Virus record (IMG/VR): IMGVR_UViG_3300020463_001912
Coordinates: 1 to 24,323 of that record
Origin: a virus
DNA length: 24,323 nucleotides
Reading direction: 5' to 3' (one strand)
Part shown: positions 1 through 8,211 of the stretch, piece after piece
How the letters are laid out: each line of letters starts with the position of its first letter
Numbering within the stretch: the first letter of the stretch is position 1
The notes under the pieces: model-generated
What the model was told of the DNA's origin: nothing
The model's database searches: none
What the model saw: the letters and a program-made list of their open reading frames with translations, nothing else
Made by a program: the position numbers and the translations under genes

Positions 1-1671
1 GTGGCAACAGGTAGAATTACAGAACTTGTATCAAGTTCTAATCCAAATGGCGAAATCAAAAAAGGTTTTAACACTGTAGGCACAGATTACAAATACATTG
101 GAACAGCAACAGTTGCCGAAGCACTTGTTGATGGTAATGGAACAATTAGAAATGCTGACAGTTATCTTGTGTCAGATGGTGATGACACAACTGTAGGTGC
201 ATTAACAATACAAAACAATGCAGGTTTAACAGTAGGTCTTAATAATAACACAAAATTACAATTTACAAACAATGCATTCACTATTGCCAATCAATTAACA
301 GGACAAGATGTAGAAATTAAAGTAAGAAATCCAGCAGAATTGTCTGCATTGAAAGTAGATGCAACAAACAGTAGAGTTGGAATTTACAAAGTATCACCTA
401 CAAAAACTTTAGACGTAGGTGGAGATGTTAATATTGATGGTAATCTTGTTGTTGCAGGTACAACAACATCCATAGATGTACAAGATTTAAGAGTAGAAGA
501 CAAAAATATTGAACTTGCAATAGACAGCAACGGTAATGTAGGTAATGATGCCGCAGTAGATGGTGGTGGTATTATATTAAAATCAAGTCAAGGTGACAAA
601 TCATTTGTATGGCAAGATGGTACAGACAGTTGGACAAGTTCTGAATTTATAGATTTAGCGGCGACTAAAGGAATAAAAATTAACACAAACACAGTTTTAA
701 CAGAAACGGCATTAGGTGCCAGTGTAACTACTGCACCTGGTTTAACAATACTTGGAACTTTAACACAATTAGTTGTAGATGATGTAACAGTTGATGGTTC
801 AAGTGTGTTTACTTCAGCAAACAGTTTACAATTAGGCAGTAATGGTCCAATCACAGTATTGAGCAGTAACAGAATTACAGGAGTAGGTTCACCAGTAAAT
901 GATTCAGATGTTGCAACAAAAGGTTACACAGATGGATCAACTGTAATAGGTTTAGATATGAACGTGACTGGATTGAATATGGCTTCGCCTTACAATGATG
1001 TAAGAGACGAATTAGAAAAATTATTCCCAGCAGGCGGTTACACATTGGCAAGTCCTAATAGACCAACAAATGCTAATTTTTCTAACAGTGTAATACCAGC
1101 AAGAGGACAAGGTGCATTGGCAAGAGTAAGAGCAGTGAACTATGGTTCAGGTGGTGGTTTCAGTATTCCAAGCATACCTTTTGCAGGTTTGAAAAACTTT
1201 ACACCAGTTGACCAAACAATTACTACTCAACAAAGAACAATACAGACTGTTACAACGTACAGTCAAGATAACAGTTTAGGTACAACAACAAAAATTACTT
1301 GTTCAGCATCACACTACTACGAAGCAGGTCAAGCCGTTGTTTTAACAGGCACAACTTTCAGTGGTGGTATTGGAACAATAGACGGAAACTACACGGTACA
1401 GTCGGCTGAATTTTCAGCAGAATCACCTAACTTTGTGTCATTAACAATAAACTATGACTCACAAGCGTCAGGATTAAATGGTGCCAACTATAATGCGGCA
1501 AGTGGTACTATTGAAAGAACACCTGTGGTAGGAAACGCAAACAAACAGGTAGTAGAAGACTTCTCAGACCCAACAGGAGTAACTGGACAGGTTACTTTTG
1601 CTCCAACAACAACGATTTTACAGTTTGGAGTGAACAATGGAGTGTGGGAGTTTGACAGAACAATACCGTAA
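1..1671 (+). CDS. tail-fibre-like virion protein, 5' end probably cut by window
   Basis: The reading frame is open from the first base (a GTG codon) to TAA, giving 556 residues. No upstream sequence or ribosome site is visible, so the true N-terminus may lie outside the window. The protein is rich in Thr, Asn, Val and Gly with short beta-strand-like repeats and very few Cys. Residues about 134-165 carry a 'LDVGGDVNIDGNLVVAGTTT' stretch and residues 292-311 an 'ITGVGSP..DSDVATKGYTD' stretch. Both are typical of phage tail-fibre or appendage proteins (family knowledge). It is likely a trimeric beta-structured fibre or baseplate appendage in the virion. The next virion gene follows 30 bp later behind a late-promoter motif, which supports a late structural role. 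I cannot tell which fibre component it is. Confidence 0.7.
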   Translation: MATGRITELVSSSNPNGEIKKGFNTVGTDYKYIGTATVAEALVDGNGTIRNADSYLVSDGDDTTVGALTIQNNAGLTVGLNNNTKLQFTNNAFTIANQLTGQDVEIKVRNPAELSALKVDATNSRVGIYKVSPTKTLDVGGDVNIDGNLVVAGTTTSIDVQDLRVEDKNIELAIDSNGNVGNDAAVDGGGIILKSSQGDKSFVWQDGTDSWTSSEFIDLAATKGIKINTNTVLTETALGASVTTAPGLTILGTLTQLVVDDVTVDGSSVFTSANSLQLGSNGPITVLSSNRITGVGSPVNDSDVATKGYTDGSTVIGLDMNVTGLNMASPYNDVRDELEKLFPAGGYTLASPNRPTNANFSNSVIPARGQGALARVRAVNYGSGGGFSIPSIPFAGLKNFTPVDQTITTQQRTIQTVTTYSQDNSLGTTTKITCSASHYYEAGQAVVLTGTTFSGGIGTIDGNYTVQSAEFSAESPNFVSLTINYDSQASGLNGANYNAASGTIERTPVVGNANKQVVEDFSDPTGVTGQVTFAPTTTILQFGVNNGVWEFDRTIP

Positions 1672-1675
1672 AGAC

Positions 1676-1683
1676 GATAAATA
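1676..1683 (+). promoter_or_regulatory. T4-type late promoter motif GATAAATA
   Basis: GATAAATA lies in the 30-bp gap between two virion genes, 18 nt before the ATG at 1702. It differs in one base from the T4 late -10 element TATAAATA and fits the NATAAATA form reported for T4-like marine phages. The surrounding 13-mer ACGATAAATATTA (1674-1686) recurs exactly on the minus strand at 19473-19485, also just upstream of an operon. An AAGGG Shine-Dalgarno-like site follows at 1693-1697. Confidence 0.55.
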
Positions 1684-1701
1684 TTACGAAACAAGGGTAC
1701 T

Positions 1702-3171
1702 ATGGCATATATTGTAAACAAATTTGATGGAACTTTAATAGCAACTGTGCAAGACGGCACAGTGGATCAAACAACTAATCTAAGATTCATAGGTAAAAAC
1801 TATGCTGGATATGGTGAAATACAGAACGAAAACTTCTTACACCTATTAGAAAACTTTGCAAGTGGTAGTCAACCAAGTAAACCACTCAGTGGTCAGATAT
1901 GGTTTGACACATCAAACAGCAAATTGAAGTTCTATGATGGTACAAAATTCAGAACAACTGGTGGGGCAGAAGTAAGCACATCCGCTCCAGGTGGTTTAAC
2001 AACTGGTGACTTTTGGTGGGATTCAGCAAACAGTCAATTATATGCTTGGGACGGTACAAGTTTTGTGCTTGTTGGTCCTCAAGGTACAGGTTCTTCAGTA
2101 ACACAGTTTACAACAAGACAAATAAAAGATTCATTAAATGCAAATCAATTAATTATTGAAGGTAAAGTAAACAACACAACTGTTGTTCTTTTCAGCGGAA
2201 CTGAATTTACAATTGGTACAGCAGATCCAAACAACACAATCACAGGATTTGATGTTGTTAAAAAAGGTTTAACACTTGTAAACACTCAGGCGGCAACAAG
2301 TGGTATCACAACAACTGACCACAGATATTGGGGAACATCATCTAACTCAGATAGATTAGGTGGCTTCCTTGCTTCTGATTACATCAGATCAGGTTCAAGT
2401 GCTTTTGCAAGTATTGTAAGATTTGGTGATGCAGGATTCACAGTTGGTGATTCAAATGATTTAAAAGTTTCAATTGAAAATGGCAATGAAGGTGCTATTG
2501 CAAATGAAATAGGAACTAAAATTTCTTTAAAAGTAAATTCAAATAACGTTGTTACAAACATTGCAGAAGTAAATGCAGATGGAATAATGCCAGGCACAGG
2601 TAATAAAAATATTGGTGCTTCAAATGATCAATGGTATGAAGTTCATGCAAATTACTTTAAAGGATTGGCGGACAATGCATCAGGTATATACTTCGGTAGC
2701 CAAACTTATTTAGGTGCAACAACAGCCGTTAACAACACAGTGGCATTAAGAGATGGTACAGGTAAAATTACAGCAAATATTTTTGACGGTGTGGCAACAT
2801 CAGCCAACTATGCTGACTTGGCAGAGATATATTCTACAGACAAAGAATATGAAGTGGGTACAGTAATGGCAATTGGTGGTGATGCAGAAACAACTGAATA
2901 TGATAAAACAAAAAGTGCTTTTGGTGTAATATCCGAAAAACCAGGATTTTTGATGAACAAAGATGCTGAAGGTCAAGCGATTGCGTTTGTTGGTCGTGTA
3001 CCAGTAAAAGTAAATGGTGCTGTACAAAAAGGCGACAAAGTTTTTGCTGATGATGGTGGTGTTGCAACTACTACCAAAAAAGGAGAATTAATTGGTTTTG
3101 CACTGGCAACTGATACAAATGAATCCACAAAACTTGTTGAGGTAGCACTAAGACTTATAAATAATTCGTAG
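1702..3171 (+). CDS. phage fibre/appendage protein with Peptidase_G2-like C-terminal domain
   Basis: This 489-aa virion protein starts at an ATG preceded by AAGGG. The N-terminal third carries two copies of a Trp/Asp motif: 'GQIWFDTSNSKLKFYDG' near residues 64-80 and 'GDFWWDSANSQLYAWDG' near 103-119. Such repeats are common in fibre proteins of marine T4-like phages. The C-terminal 120 residues, from 'YADLAEIYSTDKEYEVGTVM' (about 369), resemble the Peptidase_G2 / intramolecular chaperone domain found on phage appendage proteins. That domain assists trimer folding and in some relatives cleaves itself off. The domain call rests on my recognition of the YADLAE...EPGTV-like pattern, and no catalytic residue was verified. 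The gene sits between two other structural genes and is flanked by late-promoter motifs. Confidence 0.7.
   Translation: MAYIVNKFDGTLIATVQDGTVDQTTNLRFIGKNYAGYGEIQNENFLHLLENFASGSQPSKPLSGQIWFDTSNSKLKFYDGTKFRTTGGAEVSTSAPGGLTTGDFWWDSANSQLYAWDGTSFVLVGPQGTGSSVTQFTTRQIKDSLNANQLIIEGKVNNTTVVLFSGTEFTIGTADPNNTITGFDVVKKGLTLVNTQAATSGITTTDHRYWGTSSNSDRLGGFLASDYIRSGSSAFASIVRFGDAGFTVGDSNDLKVSIENGNEGAIANEIGTKISLKVNSNNVVTNIAEVNADGIMPGTGNKNIGASNDQWYEVHANYFKGLADNASGIYFGSQTYLGATTAVNNTVALRDGTGKITANIFDGVATSANYADLAEIYSTDKEYEVGTVMAIGGDAETTEYDKTKSAFGVISEKPGFLMNKDAEGQAIAFVGRVPVKVNGAVQKGDKVFADDGGVATTTKKGELIGFALATDTNESTKLVEVALRLINNS
3156..3163 (+). promoter_or_regulatory. T4-type late promoter, exact TATAAATA
   Basis: TATAAATA matches the T4 late -10 consensus at all eight positions. 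It lies inside the last codons of the upstream fibre gene and 20 nt before the ATG at 3184, almost the same spacing as the motif at 1676. An AGGA site (3170-3173) lies between motif and start. Confidence 0.65.
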
Positions 3172-3183
3172 GAATAGAATTCA

Positions 3184-4062
3184 ATGGCTTTAATAACAGC
3201 AAATAGATTTAACACATTAAGACAATCAGTAGACAATGTACTAGGAAATGGTGCAGGTGACACAGGTTACGGACAAACATTAACAAGTGCAGGGATAAAT
3301 GTTGGCGATATAATTAATGCAAGTCACATTAATGCTGTTTATGAAGATTTAAGAAAATGTTACAAACACCAAAACGGTGGTGACCCAGCAACAAGTTTAA
3401 TCCAAGCAGTAACACAAGGCGATCTTGTAAAAGATACTGATGGTGTAAATTACACTGGTTGGGATCAATATGAAGCACTTGCTTCTACTATATCAACAAA
3501 CAGATTGACTGTGGCAGGTACGCAACAAACCATTGCAACTGCAATGACAAGAAGCAGAGGCAGTTGGAATGGAACTATCGTACAAGTTTCTGACGTTTCT
3601 TTTGCTAGTGATGATGCACGAAGACACTTTTTTAACCAAGGTGGATTCATCAGAATTTTAGCGAGTACGTCAGACGGAAGTTCACTAGGTAACAGTTGGC
3701 AAAATATGTTTAACAACAATGCCGGCAATGTTGACCTTAAAGCACATAGCACAACAAGATCAGGCGGTGGTGGTTCAGTATCTGGAGCATTAGGAAATTA
3801 TGAACTATCAGGAGCATACCAGTACATATATCAAAACTTTGATGCTGGTGGAGGTGCTTACAGTGCCAATGACTATTACATTGAGGCGTATGCGGCAAGT
3901 GGTAGTTTAATCAAAATCAGACAAACATGGAGAGACGAAAAAGGTGGCAATCCAGATGAAAACATCTCCAATTTAACAGCGACTATTCAATGTGCAACAG
4001 CAATAACAGATGTAATTGGTACTGCACCGGGTGTTTCAAGCGGTTCTGGTACTACTTTATAA
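3184..4062 (+). CDS. putative virion structural protein
   Basis: The 292-aa protein starts at an ATG 10 nt after AGGA, 12 bp downstream of the fibre gene. It has no signal peptide or membrane segment. Residues 1-70 look helical, with an 'INASHINAVYEDLRKCY' stretch. The rest is Gly/Ser/Thr-rich and probably beta-structured, with Gly-rich turns near 195-203 and 219-225. I recognise the general type as one that accompanies fibre genes in marine T4-like phages, but I cannot name a T4 gene equivalent. The exact TATAAATA late promoter in front and the two preceding fibre genes argue for a virion role. It is the last gene before the strand's transcription signal changes from late-type to sigma70-type. 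Confidence 0.6.
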   Translation: MALITANRFNTLRQSVDNVLGNGAGDTGYGQTLTSAGINVGDIINASHINAVYEDLRKCYKHQNGGDPATSLIQAVTQGDLVKDTDGVNYTGWDQYEALASTISTNRLTVAGTQQTIATAMTRSRGSWNGTIVQVSDVSFASDDARRHFFNQGGFIRILASTSDGSSLGNSWQNMFNNNAGNVDLKAHSTTRSGGGGSVSGALGNYELSGAYQYIYQNFDAGGGAYSANDYYIEAYAASGSLIKIRQTWRDEKGGNPDENISNLTATIQCATAITDVIGTAPGVSSGSGTTL

Positions 4063-4071
4063 TTCATTTCA

Positions 4072-4100
4072 TTGACTAAAATCCCAATTTACGTTATAAT
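4072..4100 (+). promoter_or_regulatory. strong sigma70-type promoter (TTGACT-17 bp-TATAAT)
   Basis: TTGACT at 4072-4077 matches five of six bases of the -35 consensus. TATAAT at 4095-4100 is a perfect -10, and the spacer is the optimal 17 bp. Transcription would begin near 4107, only about 8 nt before the ATG at 4115. It lies in the 52-bp gap between the virion genes and the 14-gene accessory operon. Host RNA polymerase should be able to read that operon early in infection. Confidence 0.85.
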
Positions 4101-4114
4101 GACACTACAAAATT

Positions 4115-4447
4115 ATGAATCAATCGTTCGAAAAATCTTTGGCTTACGCCAATCGTATGAAAGTGTTCAACAATCAACTTAGATTGTTAAAAGAAAAGTA
4201 TCTAGAAAAGAATACTTACTACACTAAAGGACATCAATTTACAATAGATTTACATCTTCTTAATCATTGTATAGCACTGAAAAATTTGAACAAACAAAAC
4301 ACAGTTTTGCTAGATGATTATCAAATTCCCGTACAAATAGAAAACATAGATACTTTTTATCATGACATAATGGACGTTTACCAACAGAATCTTAATTCTT
4401 ATCTAGTTGAATACAACAAGTTGGTAAAGGAAAAAGGTGAAATTTAA
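4115..4447 (+). CDS. unknown 110-aa protein, first gene of accessory operon
   Basis: I do not recognise this protein. It is small, mostly helical by composition, rich in Asn, Leu, Lys and Tyr, and has a single Cys (in 'NHCIALKNL'). There is no membrane segment or signal peptide. The ATG at 4115 has no Shine-Dalgarno sequence. With the predicted transcription start near 4107 the leader would be only about 8 nt, so it may be translated as a nearly leaderless message. An in-frame ATG at 4157 is a possible alternative start, also without a ribosome site. The gene heads an operon of glycosyltransferase-like and radical SAM genes, so it could be a regulator, an adaptor or a substrate. None of these is shown by the sequence. 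Confidence 0.6.
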   Translation: MNQSFEKSLAYANRMKVFNNQLRLLKEKYLEKNTYYTKGHQFTIDLHLLNHCIALKNLNKQNTVLLDDYQIPVQIENIDTFYHDIMDVYQQNLNSYLVEYNKLVKEKGEI

Positions 4448-4449
4448 AA

Positions 4450-5250
4450 ATGTCAAAAGGAATTGTATTATTTGCCCATAATAATGATACCATCAATTAT
4501 GTGGCACAGGCGGTATTTTGCTGTAAGAAAATTAAAGAACATCTAAAACTCCCAGTAACTTTAATTACATCTGAAAATGTTAAAGAAGATATATTTGACA
4601 ACATTATTAAAATAAAAAATCCAAATACAAAACAAACTAGAAATATGTATGACGGAGAAATCCGTAAAAACGTTTTGTGGAGTAATCAATCTAGATCAAC
4701 GGTGTTTGATTTGACTCCATACGAAGAAACCATAGTGATGGACACAGATTATATTGTGGAAAACGATACACTGCTTAAAGCATTTCAAACGAAGGAAGAC
4801 TTTTTAATAAACTATGATGCACAACACATAGATTTTGAATCAACAATGACCAGTGAAATGAAATATATTAGTGATACTGGTATAAAGATGTGTTGGGCCA
4901 CAGTATTTTATTTTAAAAAAGTTGGACGTGTAAAAAATTTGTTTACTTTAATAGATCACGTCAAACAACACTGGAGTTTTTATAGGTTTCGATATCAATT
5001 AAAAGAACTAACATATAGAAATGATTTTGCTTTTAGTATTGCGATTCATATGATGAACGGATTTACACACAGTGATTGGCCCAATAAATTGCCATGTAAA
5101 TTGTTTTACATCACAGATAGAGATAAAATTATTTCATACAAAGACAGTACTTGGAGTTTTGAACTACAAGGTGGATTAAAATGTTCTATCAAAGACTTAA
5201 ACATTCATGTAATGAATAAAATAGGATTAGAAAAAATAATAAATGACTAG
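4450..5250 (+). CDS. GT-A-type glycosyltransferase-like protein, copy 1
   Basis: The 266-aa protein begins 2 bp after the preceding gene, with AAGGTGA 9 nt upstream of its ATG. The N-terminus has a beta-strand pattern (residues 3-9) followed by a second strand near 'LPVTLITSE'. Residues 89-100, 'TPYEETIVMDTD', end in a D98-T-D100 motif, the metal/nucleotide-sugar-binding DxD of GT-A folds such as GT8 (family knowledge). The protein should act in the cytoplasm, moving a sugar from a nucleotide donor to an unknown acceptor. It is a tandem paralog of the next gene, sharing the D.TP..ETIV.D.D block. Donor and acceptor cannot be inferred. The DxD is clear, but overall family assignment is from pattern only. 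Confidence 0.65.
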   Translation: MSKGIVLFAHNNDTINYVAQAVFCCKKIKEHLKLPVTLITSENVKEDIFDNIIKIKNPNTKQTRNMYDGEIRKNVLWSNQSRSTVFDLTPYEETIVMDTDYIVENDTLLKAFQTKEDFLINYDAQHIDFESTMTSEMKYISDTGIKMCWATVFYFKKVGRVKNLFTLIDHVKQHWSFYRFRYQLKELTYRNDFAFSIAIHMMNGFTHSDWPNKLPCKLFYITDRDKIISYKDSTWSFELQGGLKCSIKDLNIHVMNKIGLEKIIND

Positions 5251-6064
5251 AGGTTTTTTAATTTTTGTACAAGACAACGGAGATGTTGATTATCTTAAAC
5301 TGGCGACTGCGTGTGCTATGAGCATTAAAAAATTTATGCCCAAAGAACAAGTATGCCTAGTTACAGATATATTTGTGCCTGACAACTTTAAACAATATTT
5401 TGACATAGTAAAAGATATACCAGGAGATGATTTGGCTAAAAATTCAAAATGGAAAGTACAAAACAGATGTAAAATATATGATGCCACTCCATTTGATGAA
5501 ACTATTGTTTTAGATGCAGATATGTTAGTATTAGAAGATATTACACATTGGTGGAAAGCATTATCTAATTATGAATTATATTACACTGATAAAGTAAAAA
5601 CTTTCAGAAATGAATTAGTTACAGACACGTTTTATAGAAAAGTATTTGAGGCAAACAATTTACCTAATGTGTATTGTGGTATGTACTATTTTAAACGCAC
5701 AGATAACAATCATAAGTTTTTTGAATTACTGAAAGACGTAGTAAAAAATTACAGTTGGTACAGCGAAAAGTACACTTCTAAAAATACGCAAAGTTGGGTT
5801 AGTATGGATGTCAGCACTGCTATTGCAATTAAAATACAAAATATTGCTCATCAGGTTTTTTCTAAAAAGAACTTTTTAACTTTTACACATATGAAACCTA
5901 ACATACAAAAGTGGTTAGCACAAAAGGATAGTTGGTTAGAAGTAATTGATTACAATTTTAACAATTCAAATGAACTAATGGTAGGCAACTTTTTACAAAA
6001 AGGTATATTTCACTATGTAGAGAAAAGTTTTGTTACAGACAAAATGATGGAGCAGTTACAATGA
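5243..6064 (+). CDS. GT-A-type glycosyltransferase-like protein, copy 2
   Basis: The 273-aa protein overlaps the preceding gene by 8 nt (ATGACTAG), a sign of translational coupling. It opens with a hydrophobic strand (4-9) and repeats the neighbour's signature. 'ATPFDETIVLDAD' at 81-93 ends in D91-A-D93, the DxD that in GT-A enzymes binds metal and nucleotide sugar. A 'CGMYYFKR' strand and a Trp-rich C-terminal half match the layout of copy 1. The duplication followed by divergence suggests two successive or alternative sugar transfers. It could instead be a nucleotidyltransferase, since that fold also uses an acidic pair. No membrane segment is present, so a soluble cytoplasmic enzyme is expected. 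Confidence 0.65.
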   Translation: MTRGFLIFVQDNGDVDYLKLATACAMSIKKFMPKEQVCLVTDIFVPDNFKQYFDIVKDIPGDDLAKNSKWKVQNRCKIYDATPFDETIVLDADMLVLEDITHWWKALSNYELYYTDKVKTFRNELVTDTFYRKVFEANNLPNVYCGMYYFKRTDNNHKFFELLKDVVKNYSWYSEKYTSKNTQSWVSMDVSTAIAIKIQNIAHQVFSKKNFLTFTHMKPNIQKWLAQKDSWLEVIDYNFNNSNELMVGNFLQKGIFHYVEKSFVTDKMMEQLQ

Positions 6065-6645
6065 GACCACCTTTAAAATTCGGAAATTATAAACCTGAAA
6101 TGAAATACTATTTTAAATTTGATCCAGATAGTGGAGAAGTGTTAGAGTTTAGTATAGAAAAGAAAGGTAATTGTGTAGAGATATCAAAAGAACTTGCAGA
6201 CAAGTTGTATGCAGGACAAACAAATTATATTTTTTATAAAGTGATATTAGATAAAGATGGATACAAAGCAGTGCCTAAGAATGCTGTTGAAAGCAAGACA
6301 CATACAGAAATACAGCAGAAAGATATAGTAAACACAAATTTATATGAAATTAAATCAAACACAAATGATTCTTGTATTAGATTTATTTTAAACATGACTA
6401 AAAAAGAATTGAATATATCAATAGACAGCAAGTTAAAAGCATCTTTGCAGAACAGCGTAGACGCTGATAACGAGTATGAGTTTTTTGCAACTGATGATGA
6501 TAACACGTCAATACCAGCATACAGTTTTAAAATTAAATTACAAAATTTATTTGATAATAATATTGTAATACCACACGCAGTTGATTATGTTCCAAAAATA
6601 TTTTGTAGAAAAGTTTTTAATTATGCGTATGAGGTTACACAATGA
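6061..6645 (+). CDS. unknown 194-aa protein between two glycosyltransferase pairs
   Basis: This gene is not recognised. It starts in an ATGA overlap with the glycosyltransferase-like gene upstream and has GGAG 8 nt before its start. The protein is Lys/Asp/Asn-rich and soluble-looking. It alternates strands and short loops (for example 'MKYYFKFDPDSGEVLEFSIE' near residues 14-33) and has three Cys, with no metal-binding cluster, membrane segment or signal peptide. The beta-rich appearance would suit a binding or scaffold domain. It sits exactly between the first and second glycosyltransferase-like pairs and ends in an ATGA overlap with the next gene, so it is probably made in step with them. 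No function is assigned. Confidence 0.55.
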   Translation: MRPPLKFGNYKPEMKYYFKFDPDSGEVLEFSIEKKGNCVEISKELADKLYAGQTNYIFYKVILDKDGYKAVPKNAVESKTHTEIQQKDIVNTNLYEIKSNTNDSCIRFILNMTKKELNISIDSKLKASLQNSVDADNEYEFFATDDDNTSIPAYSFKIKLQNLFDNNIVIPHAVDYVPKIFCRKVFNYAYEVTQ

Positions 6646-7553
6646 TACTAAAAATTTCTGATATAGATTTTGTGTTTTTAAGTTTTGACGAGCCAAATGC
6701 TGATAAAAACTTTGCTGATTTGAAAAAGAAAGTGCCATGGGCAAAACGTGTACATGGAGTAGCAGGATTTGATTCTGCACACAAAAAAGCAGGTGAGATA
6801 TCTGAGTCACAAAGATTTATTACAGTAGATGCAGACACACAGATTGACGAGGAGTTCTTATCAATGCTTGTAGACTTCAATAGTTTAGGCATAGATGACA
6901 CATACACATTAAGTTGGTGTGGTAAAATTGATCTTAATGGATTACAATATGGCAATGGCAGTTTAAAATGCTGGACAAAAGAATTTGTAAAAGAAATGAA
7001 GACTCACGAAAACCACGATGGGAAAAATAAAAATGTAATTGAGTTTTGTCATAATCCTAAATATTTCCAATTTAACGAAAATTTTTCAACAAGTTTTATA
7101 AATGGTTCGGCTTATCAGGCATGGAGAGCAGGTTTTAGAGAAGGTGTCAAAATGTCTTTAGATAAAAACAACAAACTACAAAATTTAAAAGATGGTTGGT
7201 GGCAAAATTATCAAAGACTGCTTGTTTGGATGTCAGTTGGTGCAGATGTAGAATATGGAATTCACGCAATACATGGAGCAAGGTTAGGATGTTATCTAAC
7301 AAGTTGCACAGATTGGGACTTCACAAAAGCAAACAATTATAGATTTTTCCAACAGTATTGGAAATTTGAAATGCATGATAACAATAGGACTCCTGACTTT
7401 TATAAAGAAAGTGTAGAATTAGGACAAAAAATATTGCAACAACATGACATAGAATTAAGTGCCGAGCCTTTTAATTCAGCACAAAGTAAAACTTTTAAAG
7501 AAGTGTATTTGAATACGCCAAGAATATGGAAAAGGAGATTTAGAAATGTTTGA
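6642..7553 (+). CDS. glycosyltransferase-like protein, second pair, long copy
   Basis: The 303-aa protein starts in an ATGA overlap, with GAGG upstream. The N-terminal 'FLSFDEPNADKNF' (12-24) and 'AKRVHGVAG' (34-42) blocks recur nearly unchanged in the next gene. 'FITVDADTQIDE' at 59-70 contains D63-A-D65, a DxD-like acidic motif at the end of a strand, as in GT-A nucleotide-sugar enzymes. The middle is aromatic and Gly-rich ('YGNGSLKCWTKEF'). The C-terminal third has a Trp-rich helix region and an 'HAIHGARLG' stretch. This family differs from the 4450/5243 pair but shares the probable fold. A soluble glycosyltransferase is likely, with unknown substrate. Confidence 0.55.
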   Translation: MILKISDIDFVFLSFDEPNADKNFADLKKKVPWAKRVHGVAGFDSAHKKAGEISESQRFITVDADTQIDEEFLSMLVDFNSLGIDDTYTLSWCGKIDLNGLQYGNGSLKCWTKEFVKEMKTHENHDGKNKNVIEFCHNPKYFQFNENFSTSFINGSAYQAWRAGFREGVKMSLDKNNKLQNLKDGWWQNYQRLLVWMSVGADVEYGIHAIHGARLGCYLTSCTDWDFTKANNYRFFQQYWKFEMHDNNRTPDFYKESVELGQKILQQHDIELSAEPFNSAQSKTFKEVYLNTPRIWKRRFRNV

Positions 7554-8211
7554 TATATTTTTTATATCATATCAAGAACCTAATGCAGATTCAAATTTTG
7601 CAATACTGCAAGATAGATTTCCTATTGCCCAACGGGTGCATGGTGTTAAGGGAATACATCAAGCACACAAAGAAGCCGCCAAAAAAGCATTGACAAAAAT
7701 GTTTTGGGTCGTTGATGGAGATGCGATTGTGGAAGAAGATTTCAATTTTGATTATGAAGTACCACAAAAAGATATGAATGCAGTACACGTGTGGAAAAGT
7801 CGCAATCCAGTGAATAATCTGGTATATGGATATGGCGGCGTCAAACTTTTACCCAGGGATTTGACGTTAAATATGAGTATAGGAACTACTGACATGACTA
7901 CAAGTATAAGTGATAGATTTAGACCAATGGAACAGATATCAAACGTTTCTGCTTTTAATACTACTTCTTTTAACACTTGGAAAAGTGCTTTTAGAGAGTG
8001 TGTAAAACTATCTAGCAAGGTCATAGACAGGCAAGAAGACGCTGAGACAGAAGCAAGATTAGATGCTTGGTGTAAGTCGGATGATCCTATGGCAGTTGAT
8101 GGAGCCATTGCTGGCAGGAAATATGGAACTGAAAATAAAAATAATAAGGAAGCAATATCTAAAATAAATGATTTTGAATGGATAAGACAAATATATAAAA
8201 ATGGAAAATAA
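7546..8211 (+). CDS. glycosyltransferase-like protein, second pair, short copy
   Basis: The 221-aa protein overlaps the previous gene by 8 nt. A strong AAAAGGAGA lies 7 nt before its ATG and fixes the start. It is a paralog of the gene upstream: 'SYQEPNADSNF' (8-18), 'AQRVHGVKGIHQAHKEA' (28-44) and 'WVVDGDAIVEEDF' (54-66) align block by block, with D57-G-D59 in place of DAD. 'VYGYGGVKLLP' matches the upstream copy's YGNGSLK segment. It is about 80 residues shorter, lacking most of the C-terminal region, so it may be a single catalytic domain or may have lost part of the acceptor side. A GT-A-like role is inferred from the DxD-type motif and the company it keeps. Confidence 0.55.
   Translation: MFDIFFISYQEPNADSNFAILQDRFPIAQRVHGVKGIHQAHKEAAKKALTKMFWVVDGDAIVEEDFNFDYEVPQKDMNAVHVWKSRNPVNNLVYGYGGVKLLPRDLTLNMSIGTTDMTTSISDRFRPMEQISNVSAFNTTSFNTWKSAFRECVKLSSKVIDRQEDAETEARLDAWCKSDDPMAVDGAIAGRKYGTENKNNKEAISKINDFEWIRQIYKNGK

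Noticed and set aside
2800-3067. Minus-strand open frames opposite the fibre gene (His/Cys/Phe-rich)
   Set aside because: They are antisense shadows with biased composition and no ribosome site.
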